Source: Rhodobacteraceae bacterium SB2
GTDB taxonomy: Bacteria; Pseudomonadota; Alphaproteobacteria; Rhodobacterales; Rhodobacteraceae
DNA: 64,000 bases
Assembly (NCBI GenBank): GCA_001642945.1
Contig: LGRT01000018.1
Span: forward strand, 248,001 to 312,000
Direction: 5' to 3'
Part shown: in pieces, positions 36,769 to 46,152 of the stretch
How positions within the stretch are numbered: the first letter of the stretch is position 1
Layout of the letters: every line of letters begins with the position of its first letter
The notes under the pieces: generated by a model
What the model saw: the letters and a program-made list of their open reading frames with translations, nothing else
The model's database searches: none
What the model was told of the DNA's origin: nothing
Made by a program: the position numbers and the translations under genes

Positions 36769-37641
36769 TTACCCCCGCTTTTGAAGCGTTAACGTCGACC
36801 ATTCTCCAATATCTTCTCGGTGTTCGAGAGTAAGAGTATATTTTTCATATTGCCTCAGAATATCCCGCACCTGCGTGACCAGCAAACCAGATAAGATAAG
36901 CTTTCCGCCTAAGCGAATATGCGCTGCGAAATCCTGGGCAAGATCGATCAAAGGGCCCTTTAAGATATTGGCAAAAATCAAATCGTAAGGGGCCGACGCC
37001 GCCAAAGCGGGGTGATCAAACCCCGCGGCTTCAACGCAAGTAACGCGGCCCGAAAGCCCATTCGCAGCAAGATTGGCTTCTGCGACCTCAACCGCGACCA
37101 GATCGATATCGCTTGCTAGAATGTCACCCTGCCAAACTGAGGCTGCGGCCATCGCCAAAACTGCCGTACCGCATCCGATATCAGCAATTTTTTCGGCCAT
37201 AAACCCCTGATCCAACAGGCGGTCTAACGCCCGTAAACAGCCCAATGTTGTTCCATGATGACCAGTTCCAAAGGCCATCGCGGCTTCGATCAACAAAGCC
37301 GTTGCATCGTTTGGCACTTTTTCTGCATCATGGCTGCCATAGACAAAAAAGCGCCCCGCCTTAACCGGCGCTAATTCGCGTTTCACTTTGGACACCCAAT
37401 CAGTTTCTGGCAATTCTGACACCGCAAAAGGCACCGCATCAAACGCAGCCGCCAGCAGAGCCAAAGCGACCGCATCCGGCGCCTCGGTAAAATACCCTCC
37501 AACTTCCCAAAGCCCCGACCCATCCTCAAGCTCAAACACGCCGACACCCTCAGGTGGCGGATCAAGCCGCTCCATCGCCTCGCCGAGGGCCGTGGCCTGC
37601 GCGGGGCCGTTTAACGTTGTAAGCGCTGTAAATGTAGACAT
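36769..37641 (-). CDS. prmA: 50S ribosomal protein L11 methyltransferase
   Basis: 290 aa from the ATG at 37641, with a perfect GGAGG 5 nt upstream. SAM-binding core with ALLIEAAMAFGTGHHGTTLG, KIADIGCGTAVLAMAAASVW and YDLIFANILKGPLIDLAQD, the N-N/D-P-like catalytic loop being NILKGPL. PrmA trimethylates L11. An open frame running 33 codons upstream is not used. Confidence 0.95.
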   Translation of the reverse strand: MSTFTALTTLNGPAQATALGEAMERLDPPPEGVGVFELEDGSGLWEVGGYFTEAPDAVALALLAAAFDAVPFAVSELPETDWVSKVKRELAPVKAGRFFVYGSHDAEKVPNDATALLIEAAMAFGTGHHGTTLGCLRALDRLLDQGFMAEKIADIGCGTAVLAMAAASVWQGDILASDIDLVAVEVAEANLAANGLSGRVTCVEAAGFDHPALAASAPYDLIFANILKGPLIDLAQDFAAHIRLGGKLILSGLLVTQVRDILRQYEKYTLTLEHREDIGEWSTLTLQKRG

Positions 37642-37859
37642 AGAACCTCCAAAATCATGCAACTGGCGGTAGGGGGCGATGGCGCTTAGGTCAAGCCTTG
37701 ATCTGCAAACATCCAAGGGCAGAAATTTATCCCCCCCCAAATTAGCCGCGAAAACGCAGCCCCGATGCCGTTACGCGACGCAAGTTATAAAGGGTTTGCA
37801 AGGACCACAGGCGCTACCAACGCTCGCGCGCGCTTAAAGAGTATCAACACCGCGGCGCT

Positions 37860-39014
37860 CTAGCTGATTGCGGGTTCTGGGCTAAAAATTGTTTCGCAGC
37901 CAGAGCGAGGATGGCGCGGAATCATCAACGCCAAAACCAAGGATGCGAATGCCATCGCTGCAGCAATCACAAAAACCCCAGCGGGTGAATATAGCCAGAA
38001 AAATCCAAGCGCCACCGGCAAGAAAACTGCAGCAATATGATTGATGGTAAAGGCAACCGCTGCGCTGGATGCAATATCAGCCGGATCCGCAATTTTTTGA
38101 AAATATGTTTTCAACGCCAGAGCAAGCGAGAAAAACAAATGGTCAAGCACAAACAACAAGATCGCCAAAGACAGCCCCCACCCAAAATAATAAATGCCCC
38201 CATAGGCCAAAAAAACGCCTACCAAACCCAGATACTCAAAAGCCAATGTGGAGCGTTCTCCAAAATAGCCGACCGCGCGCCCGGCAAAGGGCGCAAGCAC
38301 TGTGTTCAAAAGCAAGTTTACGAGAAGCAGCCAAGCCATTTCATGCACTTCAAATCCAAACCGCTCTACCAACATAAAGCCGGCAAAAACCACAAAAATC
38401 TGACGCCGTGCGCCGGCCATAAACTGAAGCAGATAATAAAGCCAATAGCGCCTACGCAAAACCATTTTCTTGGTTTGAACATTGGCGGCTCGAAACCGCG
38501 GATATCCAATAAAGCACAGCATGGCAATGAGCATGCTTGCTCCGCCGCCAGCCATGTAAATTGGATTATAAGAAAGATTAAAAACCTGCGTAACGATCAG
38601 AATCATACCATAAGCAAACAAAGCCGAGCCCGCACCAGCGGCCGTTAAAAGCCCTAAAACCCGCGGCGCATCTGCTTTAGGAATCCATTGCAGCTGCAAC
38701 GATTGATTTACGGTTTCAAAGTAGTGAAACCCGATTGAGCTGATCAATGTGACGGTCAAAATACCCGCCATTGAAGGGAACCAGGCTGTAACGGCGGTGG
38801 CGGCTCCAAGCACGAATAACGCGATCAGCCCAAACACCTGTTCGTGAAAAAACAACAGAAAAGCCAGAACGCCAACCGCCAAAAACCCTGGAATTTCTCT
38901 TATCGTGTGCAGCCAGCCAATATCTGCGCCATCAAACCCGCCCACTTCAATCACAAAATTATTCAATAAGGCCGACCATACCCAAAACGCCAAGGGCATG
39001 GCCACAGCCAGCAC
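37860..39014 (-). CDS. MFS transporter, start uncertain
   Basis: 384 aa with about 11-12 hydrophobic helices. The first visible helix FWVWSALLNNFVIEVGGFDG runs into GADIGWLHTIREIPGFLA, and a cytoplasmic RYWLYYLLQFMAGARRQIFV loop follows helix 6, with MAWLLLVNLLLNTVLAPFAG after it. Substrate unknown. The only usable start in frame is a GTG at 39014 without any SD, and it lies inside what should be helix 1. Upstream in frame (about 39041-39072) the sequence continues to a stop with no ATG/GTG/TTG, while an ATG in the neighbouring frame at about 39041 lies right there. A one-base frameshift near the AACCCAAAACCC stretch (native or an assembly error) would explain it. Confidence 0.75.
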   Translation of the reverse strand: MLAVAMPLAFWVWSALLNNFVIEVGGFDGADIGWLHTIREIPGFLAVGVLAFLLFFHEQVFGLIALFVLGAATAVTAWFPSMAGILTVTLISSIGFHYFETVNQSLQLQWIPKADAPRVLGLLTAAGAGSALFAYGMILIVTQVFNLSYNPIYMAGGGASMLIAMLCFIGYPRFRAANVQTKKMVLRRRYWLYYLLQFMAGARRQIFVVFAGFMLVERFGFEVHEMAWLLLVNLLLNTVLAPFAGRAVGYFGERSTLAFEYLGLVGVFLAYGGIYYFGWGLSLAILLFVLDHLFFSLALALKTYFQKIADPADIASSAAVAFTINHIAAVFLPVALGFFWLYSPAGVFVIAAAMAFASLVLALMIPRHPRSGCETIFSPEPAIS

Positions 39015-39170
39015 AAATAGCAGGGTTTTGGGTTGCTGCCATGGGGGAGCTGCGCAGCAGCTGAAAGCGGGACTTGATCAGGCATTCCACGCTTCTACTG
39101 GCTTTCCAACGCTTTGACGAGATCAAACTACACCCTGTATAGGCCGTCTGACGCAAACCCGGTTGCAGCC

Positions 39171-41363
39171 CTATAGAAAACTTTGCGGATCAATATCGAC
39201 ATTCACCCGCAGGCCTGCTTTCGGTTTTACCTTCAGCCAGCGCCGAAGGGCCGGTTGCACCCGGCTTGTTTTATCCGCTTTGATCAGCAAACGCACCCGA
39301 AAGCGGCCACGCACCCGCGCGATTGGAGCCGGCGCAGGGCCAAAAACTTGCGCCCCAATTTCGGTGAGAGGCCTAGAGTTGCGCGCCAAATGCTGAGCGT
39401 ATTCAAATGCCTCTTCTTGCGTGACGGCGCTGATCACCAAGCCAACAAGGCGGCCAAAGGGCGGGACCAATGCGCTTTGCCGCATCCGCGCTTCCGCATT
39501 CCAGAACGCCTCTTCATCCCCTTTCAAAATGGCTTGTATCACGGGATGTTCTGGCTGATGCGTTTGCAAATAGGCAGACCCTGCCCTTTGCACGCGGCCG
39601 GCCCGCCCCGCCACTTGCCGCATGATTTGAAATGTGTGCTCCGCCGCGCGCAAATCAGACCCCTGCAACCCAAGATCAGCATCAATTACCCCAACCAATG
39701 TAAGATTTGGAAAATTATGCCCCTTCGCCACCAATTGCGTGCCAACGATAATATCCGCAGCGCCATCGCCAATCTCTTGGATTTTTTCTTTTAACGCCCG
39801 CGCCGAGGCAAATAGGTCAGAGGATAAAACCGCAATGCGTGCCTCGGGGCACAGCGCTGCAATTTCATCGGCCAATCTTTCGATACCCGGCCCAATCGCG
39901 GCCATGCGCCCAGCAACCGAGCAGCTTGGGCATGCGTCTAACAAAGGCTGCGTTTCGCCGCATTGATGGCACATCAAGCGCTTAGAAAACCGGTGCTCAA
40001 CAAGACGCGCGTCGCAATGCGGGCAGCCAACCTGCTCTCCACAAGCCCGGCAAAGCGTGACCGGCGCGTATCCACGCCGGTTAATAAACAATAAGGATTG
40101 CTCTTTTTTTTCCAATCGAAGTTTAATTTGCGCAAGCAGGCTCTGGGAAATCCATCGATCACTTGGCAGCGTTTCAACGCGCATATCGATGGCCTGCATT
40201 TTGGGCATTTTGGCAGGCCCAAAGCGTTTTAACAGATCAATGCGCTGGTATTTGCCTGATGTGGCATTCACCCAACTTTCCAAGCTGGGCGTTGCGCTGG
40301 CCAGAATAACATGCGCGCCCGCTATTGAGGCCCGCAAAACCGCCATATCCCGAGCATGGTAAATCACCCCATCTTCTTGTTTGTAGGAACTGTCATGTTC
40401 TTCATCCACAATAATCAGGCTCAAATTGCGAAAAGGCAAAAATAATGCAGAGCGGGCCCCCACAACCAATTGCGCACCGTTTTGCGCCACCATTCGCCAA
40501 CAGCGGCGCCGGTCCCGCGGCGTGATCCCCGAGTGCCATTCCGCCGGGCGTGCCCCAAACCGTGCCTCGACGCGATTGATGAATTCCCCGCTCAGCGCGA
40601 TTTCGGGCAATAGCACCAATGCCTGCCCGCCTGCGCGCAAAACGTCAGCAACCGCCTCTAAATAAACCTCGGTCTTGCCCGAACCGGTTACCCCGCGCAG
40701 CAAACTGGCGCCATAGACCTGCCGGCTTAAGGCGCCGCGCAACTGTTGCACAGCTTTGTCTTGATCTTCGTTCAGCGCCTTGGCGCCAAATCCAGGATTG
40801 AGCTGTGCAAAGGGGCGATCGCGCGGAATTTCATCCTCGAGCACGGCCCCCGCAGAGACCAGCCCTTTTACAACTGAAGGCGAAACGGCCGCCGCCTCGG
40901 CCAACTCGCTAAGCGAGAGCCCCGCGCCACCAAAGGTTTTTAGCGTCTCGCACACTCGCAGCCGCGCCGCGGTGCGTTTTACCGGCCCCGCTGCCGCCAG
41001 CCGATAAATTTTTTCAGTTTTCTGACGATCGCTCAACCCCTGCACGCGGGTTGCCAATTGCAACATCGCGCTCAGCGGCGTCAGCGTGTAATCCGCTGCG
41101 CGGATCAAGAACTCGTGCAATTCTGCTTGCATCGGGGGCAAATCTAGCACCCGATTGACGGCGCGCAGTTTCGTGCGATCAAAATCGCCGGTGCCGGCCC
41201 CCCAAATCACGCCCAGTACTTTTCGCGGCCCCAACGGCACTTCAACAAAAGCACGAAGCCGGCACCCGCCCGCGGGCGCACGATAGTCTAAAAGCCGGTC
41301 AATCGGTTGGCTCGTTAGAACGCAGACGGTCTCTCCTTCACTGAAAAACTCTTTTGTCTGCAC
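39171..41363 (-). CDS. priA: primosomal replication restart helicase PriA
   Basis: 730 aa from a GTG at 41363 with GGAG 9 nt upstream. 3'BD domain at the N-terminus (TSQPIDRLLDYRAPAGGCRL). Helicase: Walker A LLRGVTGSGKTEVYLEAV, DEEH box LIIVDEEHDSSYKQED, and ILASATPSLESWVNATSG. Two zinc-finger clusters in CRACGEQVGCPHCDARLV and MCHQCGETQPLLDACPSC, motifs V-VI VGTQLVAKGHNFPNL and QVAGRAGRVQRAG. It restarts collapsed forks. Divergent from fsa. Confidence 0.97.
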   Translation of the reverse strand: MQTKEFFSEGETVCVLTSQPIDRLLDYRAPAGGCRLRAFVEVPLGPRKVLGVIWGAGTGDFDRTKLRAVNRVLDLPPMQAELHEFLIRAADYTLTPLSAMLQLATRVQGLSDRQKTEKIYRLAAAGPVKRTAARLRVCETLKTFGGAGLSLSELAEAAAVSPSVVKGLVSAGAVLEDEIPRDRPFAQLNPGFGAKALNEDQDKAVQQLRGALSRQVYGASLLRGVTGSGKTEVYLEAVADVLRAGGQALVLLPEIALSGEFINRVEARFGARPAEWHSGITPRDRRRCWRMVAQNGAQLVVGARSALFLPFRNLSLIIVDEEHDSSYKQEDGVIYHARDMAVLRASIAGAHVILASATPSLESWVNATSGKYQRIDLLKRFGPAKMPKMQAIDMRVETLPSDRWISQSLLAQIKLRLEKKEQSLLFINRRGYAPVTLCRACGEQVGCPHCDARLVEHRFSKRLMCHQCGETQPLLDACPSCSVAGRMAAIGPGIERLADEIAALCPEARIAVLSSDLFASARALKEKIQEIGDGAADIIVGTQLVAKGHNFPNLTLVGVIDADLGLQGSDLRAAEHTFQIMRQVAGRAGRVQRAGSAYLQTHQPEHPVIQAILKGDEEAFWNAEARMRQSALVPPFGRLVGLVISAVTQEEAFEYAQHLARNSRPLTEIGAQVFGPAPAPIARVRGRFRVRLLIKADKTSRVQPALRRWLKVKPKAGLRVNVDIDPQSFL

Positions 41364-41449
41364 TTTTTACTCCACGTTGGGGTTTTCCATAGCCGAAACT
41401 TACAGTAAAGCCAAACCACGCCTCACCCTAGCCATGCAAGGATTACGTC

Positions 41450-42103
41450 ATGAAATTTTTTGTCGACACCGCCGAAGTTTCCGAAATTATTGAGTTGAAC
41501 GATCTGGGAATGGTTGATGGTGTGACCACGAACCCGTCTTTGATCAAAAAATCTGGTCGCGATATTTTGGAAGTCACGAAAGAGATTTGCGGCATTGTAT
41601 CTGGCCCTGTCAGCGCCGAGGTCACGGCCACTGACGCAGATAAAATGATCGCAGAAGGGCGCAAACTGGCGGAATTGGCCAGCAATATCGCGGTTAAGCT
41701 TCCCCTGACATGGGATGGTTTGAAAGCTTGCCGGGTGCTGAGCCAAGAAGGCAAAATGGTCAACGTCACTTTATGTTTTGCCGCCAATCAAGCCTTATTA
41801 GCGGCAAAAGCAGGAGCAACCTTCATTTCCCCCTTCATCGGCCGTTTAGACGATATCAATTTGGATGGGATGGAGTTGATTGAAGATATCCGCACCATTT
41901 ATGACAATTACGGCTTTGAAACGCAAATTTTGGCAGCCTCAATCCGGACCGCAAATCACGTGCTCGACAGCGCGCGCATCGGCGCCGATGTTATAACTGC
42001 CCCCCCCGCCGTTATCAAAAACCTAGCCAACCATCCCTTGACCGATAAGGGATTGGCAACCTTTTTGGCGGATATCAAAAAAACTGGACAAACAATTCTG
42101 TAA
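41450..42103 (+). CDS. fsa: fructose-6-phosphate aldolase / transaldolase-like (TalC/Fsa type)
   Basis: 217 aa, the short decameric-barrel transaldolase class. Schiff-base lysine K83 in [40 protein letters not shown] and [16 protein letters not shown] at the start; and [20 protein letters not shown] and [17 protein letters not shown] later. It acts either as Fsa (fructose-6-P to glyceraldehyde-3-P plus dihydroxyacetone) or as a true transaldolase in the pentose phosphate path. Sequence alone does not decide. Divergent from priA across 86 nt. Confidence 0.9.
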   Translation: MKFFVDTAEVSEIIELNDLGMVDGVTTNPSLIKKSGRDILEVTKEICGIVSGPVSAEVTATDADKMIAEGRKLAELASNIAVKLPLTWDGLKACRVLSQEGKMVNVTLCFAANQALLAAKAGATFISPFIGRLDDINLDGMELIEDIRTIYDNYGFETQILAASIRTANHVLDSARIGADVITAPPAVIKNLANHPLTDKGLATFLADIKKTGQTIL

Positions 42104-42148
42104 TCGTGTTATCGTTCAATCTCAAATTGGTAGAATGGCCAGAACGAG

Positions 42149-42862
42149 ATGCGCGTAACGTCAAAAATAGACAGCATATTAAGGCAAAAAATTATTGATC
42201 GCCCAGGTGTGATTCTGGACGATCCTGATGTTATGCAGGCGCTGATTGCAGCCAATGAAACCGCCATGGGTGCTAATATTGTTGACCTGCGCGGGGTCGC
42301 GATGGATCGTTTGGAAAGCCGCCTTGACCGGTTGGAAAATACCCATCGCGGCGTGATTGCAGCCGCTTATGAGAATATGGCGGGTACGAATCAAATTCAG
42401 CGCGCTGTTTTACGATTGTTAGAAGCACCTGATTTTGCCGCCTTCATGGAAGCGATCACCGGTGATGTGTCACATATTCTGCGCGTTCAGTCGCTCAGGA
42501 TGGTCTTAGAAACCCGCCAGAATGACGGACCAGCGCGCAATGCGCTTGAACAATATAACGACACTATAACCTTAGTGGCGCCGGGCTTTGTTGATATTTA
42601 TCTGTCGCAAGGGCGCAATGCCCCCGCCTCAGATATTCTTTTGCGGCAAGTTCATCGCGGCTCTGAGCAAGTCTTTGGCACAGCGGCAAAATTCATTCGC
42701 TCTGAAGCGGCGCTGCCATTATATATGGGGCCGGGCAGATTGCCTGGAATGCTGGTTTTGGGGGCTGAAGACCCTTATCTTTTCACCGCTCAGCAGGGCA
42801 CTGAATTGCTGTCATTTTTTGGCAATGTTTTTGAAAGAATGATGATACGCTGGCTTTCATGA
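42149..42862 (+). CDS. DUF484 family (GAF-like) protein
   Basis: 237 aa, cytoplasmic. An N-terminal helical part (LRQKIIDRPGVILDDPDVMQ, with the DxxVM-type block), a coiled-coil segment (ANIVDLRGVAMDRLESRLDR), then a GAF-like half with RSEAALPLYMGPGRLPGMLV and LVLGAEDPYLFTAQQGTELL. DUF484 genes commonly precede xerC, as here: the stop overlaps the xerC ATG by 4 nt (ATGA), which implies coupled translation. Function unknown. Confidence 0.88.
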   Translation: MRVTSKIDSILRQKIIDRPGVILDDPDVMQALIAANETAMGANIVDLRGVAMDRLESRLDRLENTHRGVIAAAYENMAGTNQIQRAVLRLLEAPDFAAFMEAITGDVSHILRVQSLRMVLETRQNDGPARNALEQYNDTITLVAPGFVDIYLSQGRNAPASDILLRQVHRGSEQVFGTAAKFIRSEAALPLYMGPGRLPGMLVLGAEDPYLFTAQQGTELLSFFGNVFERMMIRWLS

Positions 42863-43782
42863 GCCCGCTGTCACCCGCGATCCTCACTTCATTGCATGAG
42901 TGGCTTTCAACGAAAGTCGCCTTGGAGAACCTTTCGGTTCATACAGTCAGCGCTTATGAGCGCGACCTGTTGGATTACCTTGGCTTTATGTCGGCTCATT
43001 TAAAAAACGGACACGCGGTTAAATCGCTGGCGCATATACGCGTCGGCGATTTGCGCGCCTGGATGGCCAAGCTGCGCAAAGACGAGCTGAGCAGTCGCTC
43101 AATCGCCAGAAAACTTTCCTCGCTTAAAAGCTATTATCGCTGGCTCGCGCAAAGAGAGCATTTTGACCCCAGCATTGTGCTGGCCTTTAAAGCGCCAAAA
43201 TTCCAATCAAAAATACCGCGCCCACTATCCGAGGAAGGCGCCTTGCAAATGTTAGAAACCGTTCCCCAGCAAAGCCTTGAGCCATGGATAGCCGCGCGCG
43301 ACTTGGCCATTGTAAGCCTGCTATACGGCTGTGGTTTGCGCATATCAGAGGCGTTAGATTTGCGGGCCCGCTCTACCCCTCTTGGCAATAGTGTGAAGAT
43401 CACCGGCAAGGGCGGTAAAGAACGACTCGTACCGATTTTACCCCTGATTGCAGAGGCGGTGGCGCGCTACCTTCATCTCTGCCCGTTTCCTTTATCGCCG
43501 CAGGATCAAATTTTCCGAGGCACGCGCGGCGGCCCGCTAAACCCTAGGCTGGTGCAAAAAACGGTTCAGCAAGCGCGCTTGCAATTGGGGCTGCCGGCCA
43601 ATGCCACACCCCATGCGATGCGCCATAGTTTCGCCACCCACCTTCTTAGCGCGGGCGCAGATTTGCGCAGCATTCAAGAGCTGCTTGGACATGCCAGCTT
43701 ATCGACCACGCAGGCCTACACAGCGGTTGATACGGCCCGCCTGATGGACGTCTATTCGCAAACCCATCCCAAGGCAGAATAG
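42859..43782 (+). CDS. xerC: tyrosine recombinase XerC
   Basis: 307 aa. N-terminal SAM-like core-binding domain (NLSVHTVSAYERDLLDYLGF) and the catalytic domain with arginine I in LLYGCGLRISEALDLRARS, the lysine in KITGKGGKERLVPIL, HAMRHSFATHLLSAGADLR carrying H-x-x-R, and LLGHASLSTTQAYTAVDTAR with the nucleophilic tyrosine. It resolves chromosome dimers at dif with XerD. The gene arrangement with DUF484 favours the housekeeping XerC, not a mobile integrase. Confidence 0.95.
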   Translation: MSPLSPAILTSLHEWLSTKVALENLSVHTVSAYERDLLDYLGFMSAHLKNGHAVKSLAHIRVGDLRAWMAKLRKDELSSRSIARKLSSLKSYYRWLAQREHFDPSIVLAFKAPKFQSKIPRPLSEEGALQMLETVPQQSLEPWIAARDLAIVSLLYGCGLRISEALDLRARSTPLGNSVKITGKGGKERLVPILPLIAEAVARYLHLCPFPLSPQDQIFRGTRGGPLNPRLVQKTVQQARLQLGLPANATPHAMRHSFATHLLSAGADLRSIQELLGHASLSTTQAYTAVDTARLMDVYSQTHPKAE

Positions 43783-43821
43783 AAATTTGCATTCCTGCTG
43801 AAACTGGGCCATGACGGATCT

Positions 43822-44517
43822 ATGACAAAAGAAACAAAGGCGCTGAGCGTCCATTTATTCACCGCCACGGGCGCTGTTTTTGCAATGCTGGCCATGCTGG
43901 CGGCTGCTGACGCAAAATGGAGCCTGATGTTTTTATGGTTAATCGTCGCCTTTTTTGTGGATGGGGTCGATGGGCCCTTAGCGCGCAAATATGACGTTAA
44001 AACCAATGCTGCGCGCTTTGACGGGGTGCTTCTGGATCTGATTATCGATTATTTGACCTATGTTTTCATCCCGGCCTTTGCGCTGTTTAAATCCGGGCTT
44101 TTGCCAGGGTGGACGGGCTGGATCGCGATCATTATCATCACGTTCGCTTCGGCCATGTATTTCTGCGATGGCAATATGAAAACCAAAGATAATAGCTTTC
44201 ACGGGTTTCCGGGCTGCTGGAATATGGTGGTGATCGTCTTATTCGCGCTCTCTCCAAACTTTTGGTTTATTCTGGCGCTGATCAGCCTCTTGGCCATATC
44301 GATGTTTTTACCGGTCAAATTTGTGCATCCCGTGCGCACGGTGCGCTGGCGGGCGGTTACGCTTCCAATGGCGATGGCGTGGGTTGTTTTCGCAGGATGG
44401 GCCGCTTGGGTGGATTTTCACCCCCAAAGCTGGGCCCATTGGGGGCTGATTGTCACATCAATGTACCTTGTAACGGCGGGATTGTTTCAGCAAATCATCC
44501 CGGGCTCTAAGGCTTAA
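43822..44517 (+). CDS. pcs: phosphatidylcholine synthase
   Basis: 231 aa membrane CDP-alcohol phosphatidyltransferase with about seven helices. The DGx2ARx8Gx3Dx3D signature reads VDGPLARKYDVKTNAARFDG then VLLDLIIDY. The C-terminal half with HGFPGCWNMVVIVLFALSPN is typical of the Pcs branch, which joins choline to CDP-diacylglycerol, making phosphatidylcholine in alphaproteobacteria. It is on plus, and its last 11 nt overlap the end of the convergent ABC permease gene. Confidence 0.9.
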   Translation: MTKETKALSVHLFTATGAVFAMLAMLAAADAKWSLMFLWLIVAFFVDGVDGPLARKYDVKTNAARFDGVLLDLIIDYLTYVFIPAFALFKSGLLPGWTGWIAIIIITFASAMYFCDGNMKTKDNSFHGFPGCWNMVVIVLFALSPNFWFILALISLLAISMFLPVKFVHPVRTVRWRAVTLPMAMAWVVFAGWAAWVDFHPQSWAHWGLIVTSMYLVTAGLFQQIIPGSKA

Positions 44518-45310
44518 GGCGGTACCCGCGCAGCAACATCCACCAGGCCACAAAGCCCGTGGCAAAAAAACATATCAGCGAAATCATCAAGCCCGGTAAA
44601 ACGGGGGTATCAGACACCCCTAAAACCGAAAAGCGCAGGCCATCAATCAGGTAAAAAATTGGATTGAATAAAGCGATTTTTTGCAAAACTTCGGGCAAGG
44701 CAGTGATCGAATAAAAACTGCCCGACAAAAAAGCCAATGGGGTGATAATGAAATTTGTAATCGCCGACATCTGATCGTATTTCTGCGCATAAATACCCGC
44801 AAGCAATCCCAAGGATGCCAAAAAACCCGCGCCTGAAATGGTGAACGCCAGCGCCAAAAGCGGATGCGCCACCTTAATTCCCAGCACAAACGCGCATCCA
44901 ACCCACAGCCCAATCGCCACAAACAGACCCCGGGCAATCCCGCCAAGCACATAGCCTGCTAGCATTTCCGCCGCTGACAGCGGCGGCATAAGCGTATCGA
45001 CAATATTGCCCTGAATTTTCGATGTCATAATCGAAGATGAGGTATTGGCAAACGCGTTTTGGATAATACTCATCATCACAATCCCCGGCACCATAAAGAT
45101 AATATAAGAATACCCCATCACCAGGCCACGATTGGGGCCAACCGCAATGTTGAAAATCAACAGAAACAAACCAGATGTCACCATTGGCGCTGCGATGGTT
45201 TGGTTCCAGACGGCCAGAAAGCGCATAATCTCACGTTTCACCAGCGTCGCAACCCCGATCCAATTCACCAAACCAAAGCGCCGGACGCCAATTTTATTGT
45301 CAATCTGCAT
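44507..45310 (-). CDS. ABC-2 type transporter permease (partner ATPase not here)
   Basis: 267 aa with six membrane helices (for example SGLFLLIFNIAVGPNRGLVM, YSYIIFMVPGIVMMSIIQN, FIITPLAFLSGSFYSITALP). The IVDTLMPPLSAAEMLAGYVL motif is the ABC-2 permease coupling block of the YadH/NodJ group. GAGG before the ATG. No ATP-binding subunit is present in the window, so it must pair with one elsewhere. Substrate unknown; relatives export lipids or polysaccharides. Divergent from gcrA. Confidence 0.88.
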   Translation of the reverse strand: MQIDNKIGVRRFGLVNWIGVATLVKREIMRFLAVWNQTIAAPMVTSGLFLLIFNIAVGPNRGLVMGYSYIIFMVPGIVMMSIIQNAFANTSSSIMTSKIQGNIVDTLMPPLSAAEMLAGYVLGGIARGLFVAIGLWVGCAFVLGIKVAHPLLALAFTISGAGFLASLGLLAGIYAQKYDQMSAITNFIITPLAFLSGSFYSITALPEVLQKIALFNPIFYLIDGLRFSVLGVSDTPVLPGLMISLICFFATGFVAWWMLLRGYRLKP

Positions 45311-45432
45311 GTAAACGCCTCAATCTTTGATTCTGATGCCTTGTAACTCGGGACCCAATGCTTAGAATAGGGGCTTGTTGAATTTTTAAGGGCGGCCCCA
45401 GATTATGGCCGCTTTTTGCATAGGAAAAACCG

Positions 45433-45981
45433 ATGTCGTGGACTGATGAGCGGGTAGAGCTGCTGACTAAAATGTGGGGCGAAGGCCAATCGGCCAGCCA
45501 GATAGCAAAAGAATTGGGTGGTGTCACGCGCAATGCTGTGATTGGCAAAGTACACCGGTTGGGACTCTCGAACCGCGCCACAACCACCGCCAAGCCGGAA
45601 GCCAAAGTAAAATCAGCCTCCAAGGAAGAGGTGAAATCTGCAGCGCCGAGCGAAGCTGCGATCAAAGAGCCTGAAGCCAAAGCCCCGATTTCGCCGGCGC
45701 GCCGGCAGATCATTCCGGCCGGTCAGCCTTTACCACCGCAACCCTCTGCCAATGAAATCAGCCCGGAAGCTTTGGCAAAAGTATCGGAAGTTGAAAAAAA
45801 ATCGAAAAAGATATCTCTGATGGAGCTGACCGAGCGTACGTGCAAATGGCCCATTGGCGATCCTGCCACCTCAGATTTCTGGTTTTGTGGCCTGCCCACC
45901 CAAACCGGGAAACCTTATTGTGAAGCGCATGTTGGCGTGGCGTTTCAGCCGCTCAGCACGCGCAGAGATCGGCGGCGCTAA
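45433..45981 (+). CDS. gcrA: GcrA cell cycle regulator
   Basis: 182 aa. The N-terminal DNA-binding domain MSWTDERVELLTKMWGEGQS then ELGGVTRNAVIGKVHRLGLS is the GcrA signature. A disordered Lys/Pro/Glu-rich middle (residues about 55-130) follows, then the C-terminal sigma70-interacting part with TERTCKWPIGDP and DFWFCGLPTQTGKPYCEAHV, whose cysteines resemble a small zinc-type motif. GcrA acts with RNA polymerase at CcrM-methylated GANTC promoters and, in Caulobacter, sits upstream of CtrA. A GATTC lies at 45329-45333, about 100 nt before the start. Confidence 0.95.
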   Translation: MSWTDERVELLTKMWGEGQSASQIAKELGGVTRNAVIGKVHRLGLSNRATTTAKPEAKVKSASKEEVKSAAPSEAAIKEPEAKAPISPARRQIIPAGQPLPPQPSANEISPEALAKVSEVEKKSKKISLMELTERTCKWPIGDPATSDFWFCGLPTQTGKPYCEAHVGVAFQPLSTRRDRRR

Positions 45982-46050
45982 GCCCGCTTTTTGCCACCTT
46001 TGGCGACGCAGGAAAAGCATGAGCTTTCACAGGCTGAACGCGTGATAAGC

Positions 46051-46069
46051 ACCGCCGTTTAGAGGCGGT
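46051..46069 (+). terminator. GC-rich hairpin after gcrA
   Basis: ACCGCC-GTTTAGA-GGCGGT, 7-nt loop, about 70 nt past the gcrA stop. No T-tract follows, so it is only a possible terminator. Confidence 0.3.
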
Positions 46070-46152
46070 CGGCGCAGAGATTTCATCACTTAGCATCAGC
46101 GCAATGTCTAAGTCAGCTTTTCAAGCCCGCTGCCATAGGCTATAGGCGCGTT

